Source: Mytilisepta virgata (taxonomy: Eukaryota > Mollusca > Bivalvia > Mytilida > Mytilidae). Taken from it: a DNA stretch of 64,000 bases. The stretch covers positions 47,186,230 to 47,250,229 of the forward strand of contig CM051516.1 in NCBI GenBank assembly GCA_028015205.1, read 5' to 3'. The position numbers and the translations under genes were made by a program. The notes beneath the pieces were generated by a model. That model ran no database searches, was not told the DNA's origin, and was given only the letters and a program-made list of their open reading frames with translations. Of this stretch, positions 47,871 through 61,439 are shown piece by piece (position 1 is the first letter of the stretch; every line of letters begins with the position of its first letter).

Positions 47871-48180
47871 ACAAATGTGAGTTGCATCCTACAACGATGA
47901 ACTGTTATAGGGTTTAAAAATTTGAATTTTCAGAAACTGAGGCGCAATTTGCCCACACTCTTCTTTCACTTTGAACATTGTCTTTCTAGATATTATTGTC
48001 ACACAATGTATATAAGTGCGTAGTAAGGTTTTTCAATTTTTAATTTAAAACTGCGGGCCCATGGGGATCGAATTTCGAAAATTTGGAATTTAAGCCTGTG
48101 ATATAAAGGCCCCTTTCATTTTTCATTTTATTGGGAATTAAACCTTGAGATCTAAATTCCTTTTTCATTTTTTTTATTTT
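47871..48180. repeat. Segmental duplication copy 1, continuation, with satellite units
   Basis: ACAAATGTGAGTTGCATCC and CTATGAACTGTTATAGGG-like sequence match 50866-51130. It includes reverse-oriented units of the satellite family (GGGCCCATGGGGATCGAATT). Confidence 0.75.
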
Positions 48181-48184
48181 ATGC

Positions 48185-48595
48185 ATTTTGTTTCTGTCTG
48201 AGCGGCAACACCCCAGAAGCGCTGTTTATTTCACAAATCATACGTTATTCCAGTGCGTGTGCCATATACATTGAGCTCTTGGGTAGAGCCCAGAAAAGTT
48301 ACTCAGAAAGGGGTATGTTGCTCCTAAGTTGCAGTCATCCTTATTTAAGTTTTGTGGACGTCATCATGACTTGGTTGACAGGTATGAAACAATCTGCTTC
48401 TCAAATGAAATGGCCCTGTTCCATTGATGTTGTCCCTTCCTCATACCAGATTTGACATCGGCAGGATGACGGGTGTCCTGCAGGAAGCAGATAATGATTA
48501 CTCTTCCAGAGCACCTGAATCTACCATGGAATATTTGGTGTGGTCCATGTTGATCATATGTTTAAGTTTTCATTCTAGTTTGACTGAAGACTGAA
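48185..48595 (+). repeat. Retroelement C-terminal tail, fragment 1
   Basis: It contains a readable FCGRHHDLVDRYE stretch (about 48350-48400) followed by non-coding tail sequence, with the conserved CCAGAAGCG, GACGTCATCATGACTTGG and CTTCCAGAGCACCTGA blocks. It matches 55610-56030 and, more weakly, 60580-60860. I recall HHDLVDRY-type ends from bivalve retrotransposon ORFs but cannot name the family with confidence. Confidence 0.5.
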
Positions 48596-48599
48596 GGTA

Positions 48600-51300
48600 A
48601 TTAATCAGTCGTATACCACTGAATATCGTTTCAGTTTTGTATTTATTATTGTGTTTAAATTTTCATATTTGACATTTTTGTATGACGTAGTGAAACTATA
48701 GGGATTGTATTATATGCAAATTCACAACACCATTCTTCCTGTTTCCTGTCAATTGATGTGTAAACAAGTAAAGTTTATTTTATACCATTCAAAGTTTATC
48801 TGGGTAAGTTCTGTTTTTAGCACTTTGCAAAGATAGTGTAAGTAAAGTCAAGAAATACCAAAGGGATATTCGAATCAATACAATTAAACACTTAATAATG
48901 GATCTTCTCTAAAACAAAATGTTTTACAATACCAAACTATTATATAAACTAACAGTCATCTGAACATTGGCTGAATTTCCATTCATTGATACAAATGTTG
49001 TTCATATAGAACTGTAATATTCGACGGCGTTTTCTCAATTTCATATCTACAGTTTGTTTATCTCCATGTAACTCGTAAATTCAAACACGAAATTAATATT
49101 CAACAGATTTCGATAAGTAATGAAAGGATTTGAACAATGTCTTGTCAATTAAGTCTTGTTATATATAGGAGAGCTCTGTTGTTTTAGGCCGATAATTCTT
49201 ACTTCCGTTATATCTTGTTTGTATGTTTCATACAAAATTGTTGTACATATTTAATGAAGTCCTCAGATTGGGGAAAGATTACATATTCACTTAAATCGTT
49301 GGTCCTTCAAACATTATAAGGATCATATATAATTAATGAAAAATCTGCTCCCTTCATATCGTAGAAAGCTCATAAATACTGGCTGAAATTTTCCTCCCTC
49401 ATAATGGTGAAATATCATATTAACTGAAGTAGTTTCTCTCTCAGTGTGACGAAATATCATATTACTTGAAATTGTTGCACCCTCAGGGTTATGAAATATC
49501 ATATTTAATGAAATCGTTGCCCCAGGCCCTCGGGTGGAGAAATATCATATTGCACTGAAATTATTGCACCCTCAGGGTGGTAAAATATTTTTCATTGAAT
49601 CGTTGCTTTCGTGATGGTGAAATTGATATTTACAGAGATAGTTGCTAACTCAGTGTGGTAAAGGGTAATATTTACTGAAATTGTTAGTCTATGTCTATAG
49701 GGGTTATAAAAGGTCATATTTACAGAAATTGTTTCTCACTCAAGATCTTGTAAAGGGTCGTATATACAGAAATTGGAACTCTCTCAGAGTGGTAAAAGGT
49801 CACATTTATATAAATCGTTTCTCGCTCAGGGTCTGACAAAATATGATCTTAACTGAAATCGTTGTTCTCAAAGATTGGTGAAATCTTACTGACATTGTTG
49901 CTTCCTCAGATTTGTAAAGGTTTATATGTCCAATTATGGAAGAATTTAATCCCTACACTTGGAATAAGGTTATATATGTACTTAATCATTTGATCTCTCA
50001 AGTCGAAGAAGTGGAATAAATATTTAAAGAAATCATTGCTCAATGACATTGAAGAAAGGTCATATACAGGCAACTATATTGAGAATCGTCGCTGTTCCCT
50101 TAACCTAGAGACAGTTTATATATTTACTGAATCCGTTGATCTCTAATGTCTGTGGAGTGTCATAAAATCCCATCAGGTACAAAGCCCATCTCTATCATAC
50201 CCCCTTTAAACAAAATATATGTGTTTGCATGCATGGCACTCATTCAAACCATTTATTAAGAAATAATATGAAGAATATAGATATCATAATATTGAGTAAA
50301 AACAACTTTGTATGAAATATAAATAAGGAAATTATTACTAGACAGAAATAGCATGAATAAGGAAATTTTTGAATACAAATTTGTGGATGAAAATAATGAT
50401 AGATAGAAGAAATGTAACTTTATGTTGAACATGAACGGTGAATAAAAATGAAAAAATGTATAAACAAAGACATATTGATGATATGGAAACATATTTTTAA
50501 TATAGATATTACAATAATGTAAACAATAAGTTTCATATTGAAATAACCATTCACTTTTGAATCATTACTTCAGTTGCCAATAGGCATCAATTGAGCATAT
50601 TTGATAAAGAATGTTATGTTTAATGTTAAAACACATGTCAATACAATGTAATAGCTAGAACATATTTTATAGTCTCTATATGTATATTTTAAACGAAATT
50701 CTTCCCGTTTCCTTTCGTCGGATGTGTATAAACTAGTTCGAGTGGATTTTGTTCCTTTTAACATTTATTGATTTTTTTCATAATATTCTGCAAAATATTA
50801 GATAACAACAATAGTGTACTTAGTCTATAATATACATCTTATTCTTATTAGCCTTACAAACAGCTACAAATGTGAGTTTCACCCTACAACTATGAACTGT
50901 TATAGGGTTTTAAAATTTGGATTTTCAGAAATTGAGCCATAAAAGACCCCTCTTTCTCTTTTATAATTATGCATTTTTTTTCCAGACATTATTGTCACAC
51001 ATTGTATATAGATGCGCAATAAGGCTTTGAAATTTTTGATTTTCACAACTTCGGGCCCATTGGGGATCGAATTTCGAAATTCGAAATTTAAGGCTGCGAC
51101 GATAAAAGCATCTTTCATTTTTCATTTTATGCATTTAATTTCTATACAGCATTGCCATATACTTTTTGCAAATGAGTAATAAGGTTTTAGAATTTTTCCA
51201 AACTTGGTGCCCACAAGAGTCAAATTTTGGGGTGAATTTAAGCTTGTGACCTAAGCTACACTTTCATGCATTTTAAGTCTATATAATTTTGTCATACAGA
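48600..51300. repeat. Segmental duplication, copy 2
   Basis: Counterpart of 41090-43690 plus 47871-48180, without the TIR element and without the 235-bp repeat. The degenerate array of TGAAATCGTTGC-like units is at 49250-50190. No supported gene. Confidence 0.8.
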
Positions 51301-51720
51301 ATACGTAGATGTACAGTAAGATTTAGAGTTTTCATTTTCAAAAACTCCTCCTTAAGTTTTCATTTCATATATTTTGTTTTCAAACAGTATTGTCACAAAC
51401 TGTTTGTGGATGAGACATTAGGGGTTGTAATTTTCATTTTCAAAGATTTTGGAACACAAGGGTTGAATTTAGAAAATTGGGATTTTCATTTTTTATTTTT
51501 TTATTTTATGCATTTTATTTCTAAACACAACTGTAATAAACTATTTGTAGATATACAAAAAGGTTTTATAATTTTGAATTTGATACGCAATAAGAATTTT
51601 GCTTTACAAAAATTGAAATGTAACCTTGCGAACATATTTCTACTTTCATTTTGCATTTTATGTATATTATGTCTATACAGGATTGTCATACACTATTTTG
51701 TAGATACGCAATAAGATTTA
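50930..51720 (+). repeat. Satellite family, diverged units
   Basis: About five units at roughly 140-180 base spacing share CATTTTATGCATTT, TTTCTATACAG, GTAGATGCGCAATAAGG and GGGCCCATTGGGGATCGAAT, the reverse complement of the array at 22630-23400. The 141-residue open frame across it is a by-product. Confidence 0.75.
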
Positions 51721-52890
51721 TATAATTCAAAATCTTTTCAACATTTGAGGCCTAAGGGGATGAAAACACACAATATTTTTCATTTAAAACTTTTTTAGAA
51801 TGATACTTGGTTAAAATTAGCCATATCAGTTGTGCGATATAAAATAAATATGACTTTTGGTTTACCAGAAGTGCATTTTAAAGTTAAATTAAGTTTCAAT
51901 ATTGACTTGAAATATAATTCTATACTTATATTGTATTTTTTTCATAAATTTAGTTCCTAAATTTGTTGAGGCATCTCTGAGGATAAATACAATGTATCTC
52001 AGAATAAAAATATTATTTTTTTGCAAGGATAAATCTTAATCAAGTTAAACCAAATCATTTTTGTTTTAAATACATATGTGACACTTTATGCATGTCTACG
52101 TGTATAGTTAAAAATATATCAAAATCTTTAAAAATCTATTTACTTAAAAATGTATTTCAAAAGCTATTTAAATTGATGATAACTTTGTCTAAATTATAAC
52201 TTATTTCAAAAATCAAAAAGGAAACAAATATATCAATATAAATATACTACTAATTTTAATATGATTAACAAATAACAATAAAATAACAACATTTTATTTA
52301 CCCCTGGTAATCGTTGTGTCGTCCTAAGACGGCGAATCTGCATTAAGCAGAAACGATTGTTCAAATATATGCTTTCTTAAAAGAACAAGTGCAGTTGAAT
52401 AAATCAGAATAGAGATTTGAAAAATGAATAAAGCAGAGATTATGATTGGTCTGACCAGAGATTTGAACCTGTCATAATCTATGGGTAAACGCTTACTGAC
52501 TGCATATTCGGGGAATATTAAGTTTGTTGTCACCTGCATACATGTACCAACTATTGCCCTTGTCTACGCCTCATGTAGTAGTTGGTATTTTGGGAAATAA
52601 ACACTATTCACCTTACACCCAGTCAATAAGTATATATTTTTGTAACAGTTGCGTTTGGAACGGTTCAATATACATATTTCTGAAATACCATGAACTTTTC
52701 AGACGAATCGGTCAACCCTTTGTTGGGTAATTGCCTCTACATTGTTAAATTTAAGGAAATTATGCAGTTTTAGGTTATTATCTTGCATATTATTATAGAT
52801 AAAGACAAACTGTAAACAGCAAAAATGTTCAGCAATGTAAGATCTACAAATAAGTCAACATGACCAAAATCATTGATTGACCCCTATTAG
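51721..52890. other. No gene seen
   Basis: AT-rich sequence. Short open frames at 52324-52730 on both strands show no domain. Confidence 0.4.
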
Positions 52891-52899
52891 GATTTTTGC

Positions 52900-53830
52900 C
52901 TTTAAAGACGGTGTCCTTTTGTGCCCCTTCCAAAGTAATGTCTGGCCTCCCCGAATTCCAACCGACATGGCTGCTGTTACTGAAAATAAAAAATAGGGAG
53001 GATGAATTTCCAAAAAAAAAATTCTATGAAACTACAACGCCAATTGGAAACAAACTTGGCAGCAATGGTCCTTAGAAGGTTCTCTTTCAGAATAATGTCC
53101 GATGACCCGGACTGCTAAACAAGATGGCCACCACAGCCGAACCTAGTTTAACATAGGGCCTTATGGGAAGATTCATTGAAAAATATTCTTGTCTGAAACT
53201 ACTCGACCAATGGGAACCATACTTGGCATCCGTGGTCCTTAGATTGTCCTCTTTCACAAGTGTGTCCGATGATCCTGACTGTCAACTAAGATGGCCGCTA
53301 CAACCCATCATAGATTAACATAGGGCCCTATGGAAAATTCATTGAAAAATCTTGTCTGAAACCACTTGACCAATTGGAACCAGACTTGGCAGCAATGGTC
53401 CTTAGGATGTCCTCTTTCAGAAATATGTCAGATTTCGTAGACTTTGAACCAAGATGGCCTTCACAGCCGAACTTAGTTTAACATATGGCCCTATGGGAAA
53501 ATTCATTGAAAAATCTTCTTGTCTGAAACCAATTGACCAATTGGAACCGGACTTGGCAGCAGTGGTCCTTAGGAGGTCCGCTTTCAGAAATGTGTCCGAT
53601 TTCGTGGACCAAAATGGCCGCCACAGTCGAATTTAAATATAGGACCCCAAGAGAAAATGCATTTAAAAATTCTTGTCGGAAACAACTTGCCAGTTGGAAC
53701 ACGACTTAGCAGTAATGGTCCTTAGATGGGTCTCTTTTAGAAATGTGTCCACTTACCTGGACTGTCAACCAAGATGGCTTCTACAGACAGACTTAGTTTA
53801 ATATAGAGCCCTACAGAAAAACCAGCCAAA
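52900..53830 (+). repeat. Diverged tandem array, about 165-bp units
   Basis: Five to six units share TTAACATAGGGCCCTATGGG, TTCTTGTCTGAAACCACTTG, GGAACCAGACTTGGCAGCAA and CCTCTTTCAGAAATGTGTCC. Related units occur at 59850-60450. Non-coding. Confidence 0.85.
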
Positions 53831-54395
53831 TTTACTCCAACACTTAAATGTTTAGTCCCGCTTATGGTGAAAAGTTAAATCCAGGTGAGCGATACAGGCC
53901 TTTGAGAGCCTCTAGTTTGCATTAAACCGTCCCGAAGATCAATTTTAGGCGTTAGAGAGTATACATGTCTGTATTTACTCTTGACGTGATAAATACCCCG
54001 AGCTAATTTAAAGAATATAAAAAAGAAATAACTGATTGATTGAGGCAAACCCTAATCCCAACTTTCAATATCAATTTACTAAAAACCTTCGTGTCATTGA
54101 AACTAAATTTGTTCCCCGTAGATCTAAAATCTGCATGATAATTTTACTATCATTCTTATTTAAAATCCATCATTCCAACAATGATTTTCAATGTATACTC
54201 TATTGTAGCAGGCTACTGTATACCCCAGAGTGGCCGAATAGATCCGGGGGATCCTACAGTCTGATCGAGCTAAACCAAAGATTTTTGGCCTAATCAGGAG
54301 TTAAATATAATTTAAAATGCATATTTTAGATAAATCTATGTAATGTTAATTTTGGTCCGGGGTTGCTTTGTTTGATTAGAATGTCAATGTAAAAT
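53831..54395. other. No gene seen
   Basis: One 85-residue frame at 54036-54293 has no recognisable domain. Confidence 0.4.
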
Positions 54396-55182
54396 TGTGT
54401 GATTACCTGGTGCACTGTCTGATTACTTAGTACATTGTGTGTTTAACTAGTACACTGTCTGATTACCTGGTCCATTCTCTGATTACCTGGTACACTGTCT
54501 GATTACCTGGTACATTGTATGATTACTTGGTACACTGTCTGATTACCTGTTACATTGTGTGATTACCTGGTACATTGTCTCATTACCAGGTACATTACAT
54601 GATTAACTGGTACACGGTCTGATTACCTGGTACAGTCTGATTACCTGGTACATTGTATGATTAACTGGTACACTTTCGTATTACCTAGTACACTGTCTGA
54701 TTACCTGTTACACTGTCTGATTACCTGGTACACTGTCTGATTACTTGGTACATTGTGTGATTATCTAGTACACTGTCTGATTACCTGTGACTGTGACTGT
54801 ATGATTACCTGGTAAATTGTATGATTACTTGGTACACTGTCTGATTACGTGTTACATTGTGTGATTACCTGGTACACTGTCTGATTATCAGGTACATTGT
54901 ATGATTAACTGGTACACTGTCTGATTACCTCTTACATTGTGTGATTACCTGGTACACTGTCTGATTACCTGATACATTGTATGATTACCCTGTACACTGT
55001 CTGATTACCGGGTACACTGTGTGATTACCTGGTACACTGTCTGATTACCTGATACATTGTGTGATTATCTAGTACACTGTGTGATTATCTAGTACACTGT
55101 CTGATTACATGGTACTTTGTGTGATTACCTGGTACATTGTTCGATTACCTTGTACATTGTCTGATTACCTGATACATTGTAT
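54396..55182. repeat. 20-bp minisatellite, about 39 units
   Basis: The consensus unit is GATTACCTGGTACACTGTCT. A second type, GATTACCTGGTACATTGTAT or TGTGT, often alternates with it, giving a partial 40-bp order. Single-base slips are few. Confidence 0.95.
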
Positions 55183-55609
55183 GCAATGTAATGGACTAAG
55201 CAGCAGTTTCTATATCAACAGAAACAAATTAATTAGATAAAAGTATACAATCACAAAAACAGGTCTCCAAGGCCTTGTTCCTTTTATCAGGCCATTCCAA
55301 TTTAATTGAATCAAAAGATGTGAATAACAACTATGACGTGGTTTAATTTCACGATCATTCTTTTTCAAGAAAATCAGCCATTAGAGAAAAAAAGTTTCGA
55401 AATAAGAGAGCTGTATACGCCAGAGGCCTACCCTTTACTGAAATGTAGACCAATGTTAATTTGCCTTTGAAAATATGCAATGTATTAAAAGTAAATAAAT
55501 ATTTCTCTGTGCAGCAAAATGATATGATTGTTTTGGGGTTTGCTTGTTCCTTTAAAATATTTTCCCATTTGCCGTTTAAAAAAGTATGACTTTGAGTTTC
55601 AAATCGTCA

Positions 55610-56035
55610 ACTTCCCATATTTGAGCGCAATATTCCAGAAGCGCCCGAGTATGAACCATATATTTCACAACTCATAGTTTTTCAGAGCTTGTGACATATA
55701 CAATGAATTCCTAGACAGAGCCCGGCTTCTGACAGAAAAGTTGCTCAGACAGGGATATGTTGTTCCTAAGTTGGAGTAATCCTTATTAATGTTTAATGGA
55801 GGTCATCATGACTTGGTTGACATGTATGAAAAAAACCGTTTCCCATATGAAAATGGACCTGTACCATTGATGTTATCCCTCCCTTATACCGAATTTGACA
55901 TGGACAGTATGACGGTTGTCCTTCATGTAGCAGAGACTGCTTACTCTTCCAAAGCGCCTGAGTCTATCCCCGGATCTTTGGTGGGGTTCATCTTGTTCAT
56001 ATGATTTTAGTTTTTAAGTTAAGTGTTTGTATTGT
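55610..56035 (+). repeat. Retroelement C-terminal tail, fragment 2
   Basis: It reads FNGGHHDLVDMYEKNRF (about 55790-55840) and continues with the same tail blocks as fragment 1 (CTTCCAAAGCGCCTGAGTC). Degenerate. Confidence 0.5.
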
Positions 56036-58880
56036 TTTGGTCTTGTCTTTGATTTTACCCTCTTTCGAATATCCCTTTGGTATTTTTGACAGCATATATT
56101 GCTCATTATGTAATAAGTATGAGGGACAATATGCTTGCTTATAATTTTCTGTACAGTTTTGGTCTTTATAATTCATATTATAATCATGTGCTTTAATTAA
56201 TATACCGGTAAAGGACCCCGGAATATGTCTGCTCACTATTGTTGTGCTTTTTGTCATGTCGTTATCATTTCATACCATTGTTTGGAGTTTTGTGTTGTTG
56301 ATATATATTTTTAGCTTTTTCTTGTAGTCCATGTATTGTTTTGATCTTGTCTTCGTTGTTCTCCGGAGTTTGTCAGTTTTTCGATTTTCCCCTCCTTCGA
56401 ATATCCCGTTGATATTTCTTGACCTTACATATATCAGTGCGTAAAAGTGATCTGATTGTGTTTGGGGTCTGGGTGTTACTTTAAAATATTTGGCCATTTT
56501 CATTTTTAGTTCACATGGACCGTCACATAATTCTCCATTTAAATTATATCTCCAATTGGACCAGATACTGATGGCTGATGGAATAGTCCTCACGTTGCCC
56601 CTCTTTAAAATTGGGACCTGCGGTCGAACGTCCAACAAATATGCGGCCATAATAAAAATATATCACTCAACATAAAAATATCGAAACGTTTCAATTCGAA
56701 TACTAGGTCAAGCGAGACACAATTTTGATGAAATTACAAATAGTGTATTCTAGATCTTTTTCTCCTGTATACGTCTTTGTATTTCGGAATAGTTCGTATC
56801 TTTGTTACTTCGTAACAATCAAAACCATTTGCAGTTTTATAACATTAGACTTGTTGTAAATCCTTATTTCACTCAAGTAAATAATTTTGAAATGTGACCC
56901 TTAATGAATATCGGCAAACGAATACTGAAGCGACAAAAATCCGTAAATTCGAAATTTATGGAAAAGACACAATAGTGAGAATGGGGCACAATAAACAAAC
57001 AACACAGGGATACAGCTATAACTAAAAGAATGAAACACATACACTAAACTAAAGAAAATAGCAAGATAGCAGAGAAACTACAGCACTAGCAATGTGAACG
57101 CCCACAAAAACTGGCAGTGGCATCGGGTGATCCCAAATGGTAAGCATGTTAATGGCACCCATCACAGAAAGTCAAGTGGAAGCGCAGTTGAAACCTTAAT
57201 TCTAAAGGGAATTCAAAATCTATAAAACTGGAAATTTCAGCACAAGTATTTACAAATCATGCCATAGCCGAAGAAATGCTTACTGAGACGAAAAATATCT
57301 TTTATGACTAACAGCCCACCACCAGCGGTATTGCATCAGTGGTACTAAATTCAACCTATATTGTATGCGTAGTGTGTACAAAACCTTGGAAACCCCGAAA
57401 ATGGAATCAAACGCATTACAGCATTTTGTGCGCTTGTCGCAAATCAGGAAGGTATAATTGTGAATGTCTTTGTCTCGGTTACCTTTTAACTGTATTTACT
57501 TTTTGATATTCTAACATGAACCGATGAACAGAAGTATCTAAGAATTACACTTGGACCATTCTGGGCTTCCTAGTATAGTGTAGTTTCCCAGAATTGAACA
57601 CCATATTGTAAGCTCTGGATGTTCGTATCTGTACTCCATATCCATTTTTGTTCACGAAACAGTTTAGTCAAAATAAGGGAATGGTAACTTTTGAAACTTT
57701 GGGGGTAATCTAAAAGAATTTTAAAAACTCACAAATGTATGGGTCTGAATTTCAAATATTAAAGATACTACTTTAAAACACTGTCATTTTCAGAGAGGAA
57801 TTTTCAAATGTGTTGTTTGATATGTAAATAAGAAGAAGGTCATGCAAACATGGTTTATTGTCATTGAAAACTTGCATTGTATATGTCTTAAAGCAAATTT
57901 TACTTCGTGTATATTTTAGGTACTATAATGGCTGGGAGGAAACAGGGAGTTCTGAATATGCTATGGTATTATACATTTATGATTTTCATATTTTTTGTAA
58001 ATTTTTTATCATGTTTAACAGTTTTCAACTGTACATTAATTTCGTGATTTTACATATTAAATTAATTGAACAAACAAGTGAGTTGTACTGGGCCATTTTT
58101 ACTGAAATCTGGAGCTGCCTATATTCTTGTTAATCTCGAAGATTTAATCTGTATGTCAATACGATTTACGCCCTGTACCACGGGTAACTGTTCATATATT
58201 AATATGGTCATTTTAAAGATTTTTTGTACTTACGGAATTATTGTTTTATATTAATCGATAAATTTAAATTTCGACTGACACATCTATTCGAATACACAGG
58301 ATAGAATGACATATTTATATACAAGCTAAGATGTTTTTCATTTCCCAATACTCTAACTCAGGCTACTGACCATTATTTTACAGTTTGGTAGTGCACTACT
58401 GAATAACTACTTATCATAATTCGTCAATATTAGCAAGTTCGTGTCCGTTAAAGTTGACCATGTTGACAGAGTTCGGCAATATATACAACGCATGGGGCAG
58501 AAGATATTTTGTAACCTCGGCGATGTCCGTCTCGGATAATTTAATGTTAAGTCAAATACTATCCTATTTTGTATATAATCTCTCTGTATCGTTGAAGTAA
58601 TTTTAACACGGACGAGAACATCAATGCTTTTATAACTTATATAAAGTTTATTTAGTCCACGCATGGACTCTGAAGAGCACATAGCTCTTTCTTATGTGCT
58701 CCTGACCAATATTTAAAATGTAGGTTTGCATTTTTTTTTATATTTCATGTTCGGTTTTTACACTAAGCCCTTTCGACGGCTCAATGATCTTATTCATTTG
58801 CATATTAATAATAAAGATTGGTTTTACTATTGAAACGACATTATACAACTCATTTATTTTTCTGCATAAGTGACTATATA
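56036..58880. other. Repeat scraps, no gene
   Basis: TTCGAATATCCC with TGGTATTT or TGATATTT occurs twice (about 56060 and 56398), with a shared TTTTGGTCTTGTCTT block, showing a diverged duplication. From 56700 to 58880 I see only AT-rich DNA with short frames without domains. Confidence 0.4.
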
Positions 58881-58885
58881 CAATT

Positions 58886-59041
58886 ACGGCCCTATGAGTC
58901 GGGAGATATCCAAAATGGTCAACTCTATTGAAGGGTTATTCCCCTCCGGCTTTACGGCCCTCTGAGGAGGGAGATATCCAAAATGGTCAACCATTCAGCA
59001 GGGTTGACCATTTTGGATATATCCCGACTCATAGGGCCGTT
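58886..59041. mobile_element. Foldback element
   Basis: TACGGCCCTATGAGTCGGGA at the left pairs with its complement at the right end. Inside, GAGATATCCAAAATGGTCAAC occurs twice in direct orientation (shortened), so the palindrome has a duplicated inner arm. Confidence 0.75.
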
Positions 59042-59849
59042 ACTGTTTTATTAAAACGGACAAATATTTTTGTGTATTATGGGTTATTCACCTGTGGGGA
59101 ATAATAGGGTTATTCATCGGACAAATGATTTTGTCGAGGTTATTCCTCGGCACCACCGATTATAATGAATATCTGAATTATTCTATGTCATGTGATCATT
59201 TATTAGCCAGTAGATTTAATTGTAAGGTAAAATAATGAGCTATATTGCCACCATTTAGTATCTGTAGTCGTTGTAATTATTCCGTTGAAGATTATATCCT
59301 CTTCTGATCTAATTCACCAAAACTTCGTTGAATTGACATTAAGTGGTATGCTTCAAAATTATATTGTCTGGTCAAGGCCTACTTCCAATAAAGCCGCCTT
59401 AATTAAAGGAGAAAAATCCGAAAACAAAAATATCTCCTTTCAAGCTAATGAGCCAACTGAGTTCAAAAATTGGTAGATAGTTCTTAGGTGATCCCTAACC
59501 GAAATTATATGTGATAACATGGAATTCCTACCAAGATGACCGGTAAAAGTAATATTTTACATTATAAACGTATTGGAAAATTCACTGTGATATCTTCTTC
59601 ACGTAAAAAGTCCTTAATCTGAGAAAGATTTAGGCGAATAAGTTTTGTAAATTCTACTGCATCAGGCCTAATACAAGTTGAACCTTTTAAAAGGAATTTG
59701 TGTCCGTAATTAACGGACCAACAGACTTAAAGATCTTTTTAAACATCCAAATTGTCAGATTACCCAAATTATGCTAACTATTGACATCACTAGGTGTCTA
59801 GCGTCCGTCGTCAGTCAAAGGGCATATTAAAAACAATCATGGCTGCAAT
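59042..59849. other. No gene seen
   Basis: It includes short repeats of GGTTATTC at 59080-59150. One 63-residue frame has no domain. Confidence 0.4.
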
Positions 59850-60450
59850 AGTCATAACGAGGTCTTCGTTTAGAATTGTATTCGATGACCCTCTTGGCCA
59901 TCCAAATTGGCTGCGAGGGCCGAACATAGTTTAACCATAGGACCTTTTGGGAAAATCACTTAAAGATCTTTTCTGTGTGAACCCACATAGCCAATTAGAA
60001 CAAAATTTGGCAGCAATTGTCCTGAGGTGGTCCTCTTTCAGAACTGTATCCGGTGATCCAGCCCGCACTTCATGATAGCAGCCAGGTGAACCAAGTTTAT
60101 CAAAACAAAACTGAAACAGAAGATTTTCTTGTTGAAACCACAAAGCCAACTGGAATAAAGCTTGGTAGCAATGGTCATTTGGTAGTCCATTTCGGAATTG
60201 TATGCAAGATGGCCGCCATAGCCGAATATAGTTAAACATAGGACCCTATGGGAAATTTACCTTCAGTTCATCTTTTTGAACCATAATGCCAATTTGAAAA
60301 AAAAACTTGGCAGCTCTGGTCCTTAGGTGATCCTCTTTGACAGTTGTATGAGACCCCGCCCGCCATACATGTATAAAATTATAAGAGCAAAACATAATCT
60401 AACATTGGACTTTTATGGAAAAATTCACTGAAACAAAGTTGGGGTGATAT
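59850..60450 (+). repeat. Diverged tandem array related to 52900-53830
   Basis: Three to four units have AGTTTAACCATAGGACC, GGCAGCAATTGTCCT and GGTCCTCTTTCAGAACTGTA. It is followed by a GTCCGTCCGTCCGTC tract at about 60460. Confidence 0.75.
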
Positions 60451-60579
60451 GAGAATCACAGTGTCCGTCCGTCCGTCAATGTACCTTGTAAGTGCAACTC
60501 CTCCTAAATTATTCAATGGATTTTGATGAAACTTTATAAACTGATTTAAAGAGGATTACTGCTGTCACAAAAGCTTCTT

Positions 60580-60870
60580 AACCAGGGTTTTATCAGGGAT
60601 AAGTTAATGTCATCATTAAGGAAATTTTACTGTCGTCATCACGAATGGATTGACAATCACAGTGTTCCAATATCTAAGATGATGTTGGACCTGTTCCCAC
60701 TGTCGTAACATTTCATGTGCCTCCACCGATTTGTGACTTCTACCCGATTGACTTTGTTGCACTTCACGACGGTTGCTATATACGGAGCAGGAATTGGTTA
60801 CCCTTCCAGAGAACCTGGATTCACTTCTGGTTTTTAAGGAGTTTGTGTTGTTCAATGTCTTTTTTTTTTA
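60580..60870 (+). repeat. Retroelement C-terminal tail, fragment 3
   Basis: The + strand reads KFYCRHHEWIDNHSVPISKM (about 60620-60680), a diverged version of the HHDLVDRY end of fragments 1 and 2, then CTTCCAGAGAACCTGGATTC in the tail. Confidence 0.5.
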
Positions 60871-61430
60871 GTTTTCGGTGCTCATTTTTTGTGCTTGTGG
60901 TTGTTCATTTGTCTTCCCGGTTTGTCTGTCCAATGTATTACGTCTTTTTTTATTTGCTACTTAGGTATGTTTGTTATCTTTATATGAAGGATGTGTAGGA
61001 AACAAGATATTATCGCCGTATGATTGCAAAGGAAGTTAATCCAACTTAAGGGTTTTACATATTAAAGGCTTGTTAGCACAACTCGTAGTAATGCAAGCGG
61101 GGGTATCACTCATTGATGTCACTCGCAGTTTTAGTTGAACAATTATGTAAAATCAGTGCGCCAATTGGAACTTGACAGTATTTTTTTCATACTGCCAGCC
61201 AAGATGGACATAGTCAAGTATTTTATTTTGTTTGAAGTCTGCAAATTATTTCCATGTGACCGATGCAGGCTCCTGAGAGGTCATTGTCTCTTTTTTAAAA
61301 AGAGGGATGCTTGTCTGTTTGAGGATAATTAAGTTCGGAAATATTTGTAATCGGCCCATCTGACCGTCTGTCCGTCGTACCGTTCGTCTGTCCGTTCGTT
61401 AGATAACCTAGTCTCAGAGCTCCTCGTTCA
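60871..61430. other. No gene seen
   Basis: It contains a CTGTCCGTCGTACCGTTCG tract at about 61368-61400 and T-rich sequence. Confidence 0.4.
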
Positions 61431-61439
61431 TTTTTCATT

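Noticed and set aside
51289..51714. 141-residue plus-strand frame
   Set aside because: It lies wholly on units of the dispersed satellite family.
54396..55182. CRISPR-like array
   Set aside because: The 20-bp units are directly adjacent with no unique spacers, and the genome is animal. It is a minisatellite.
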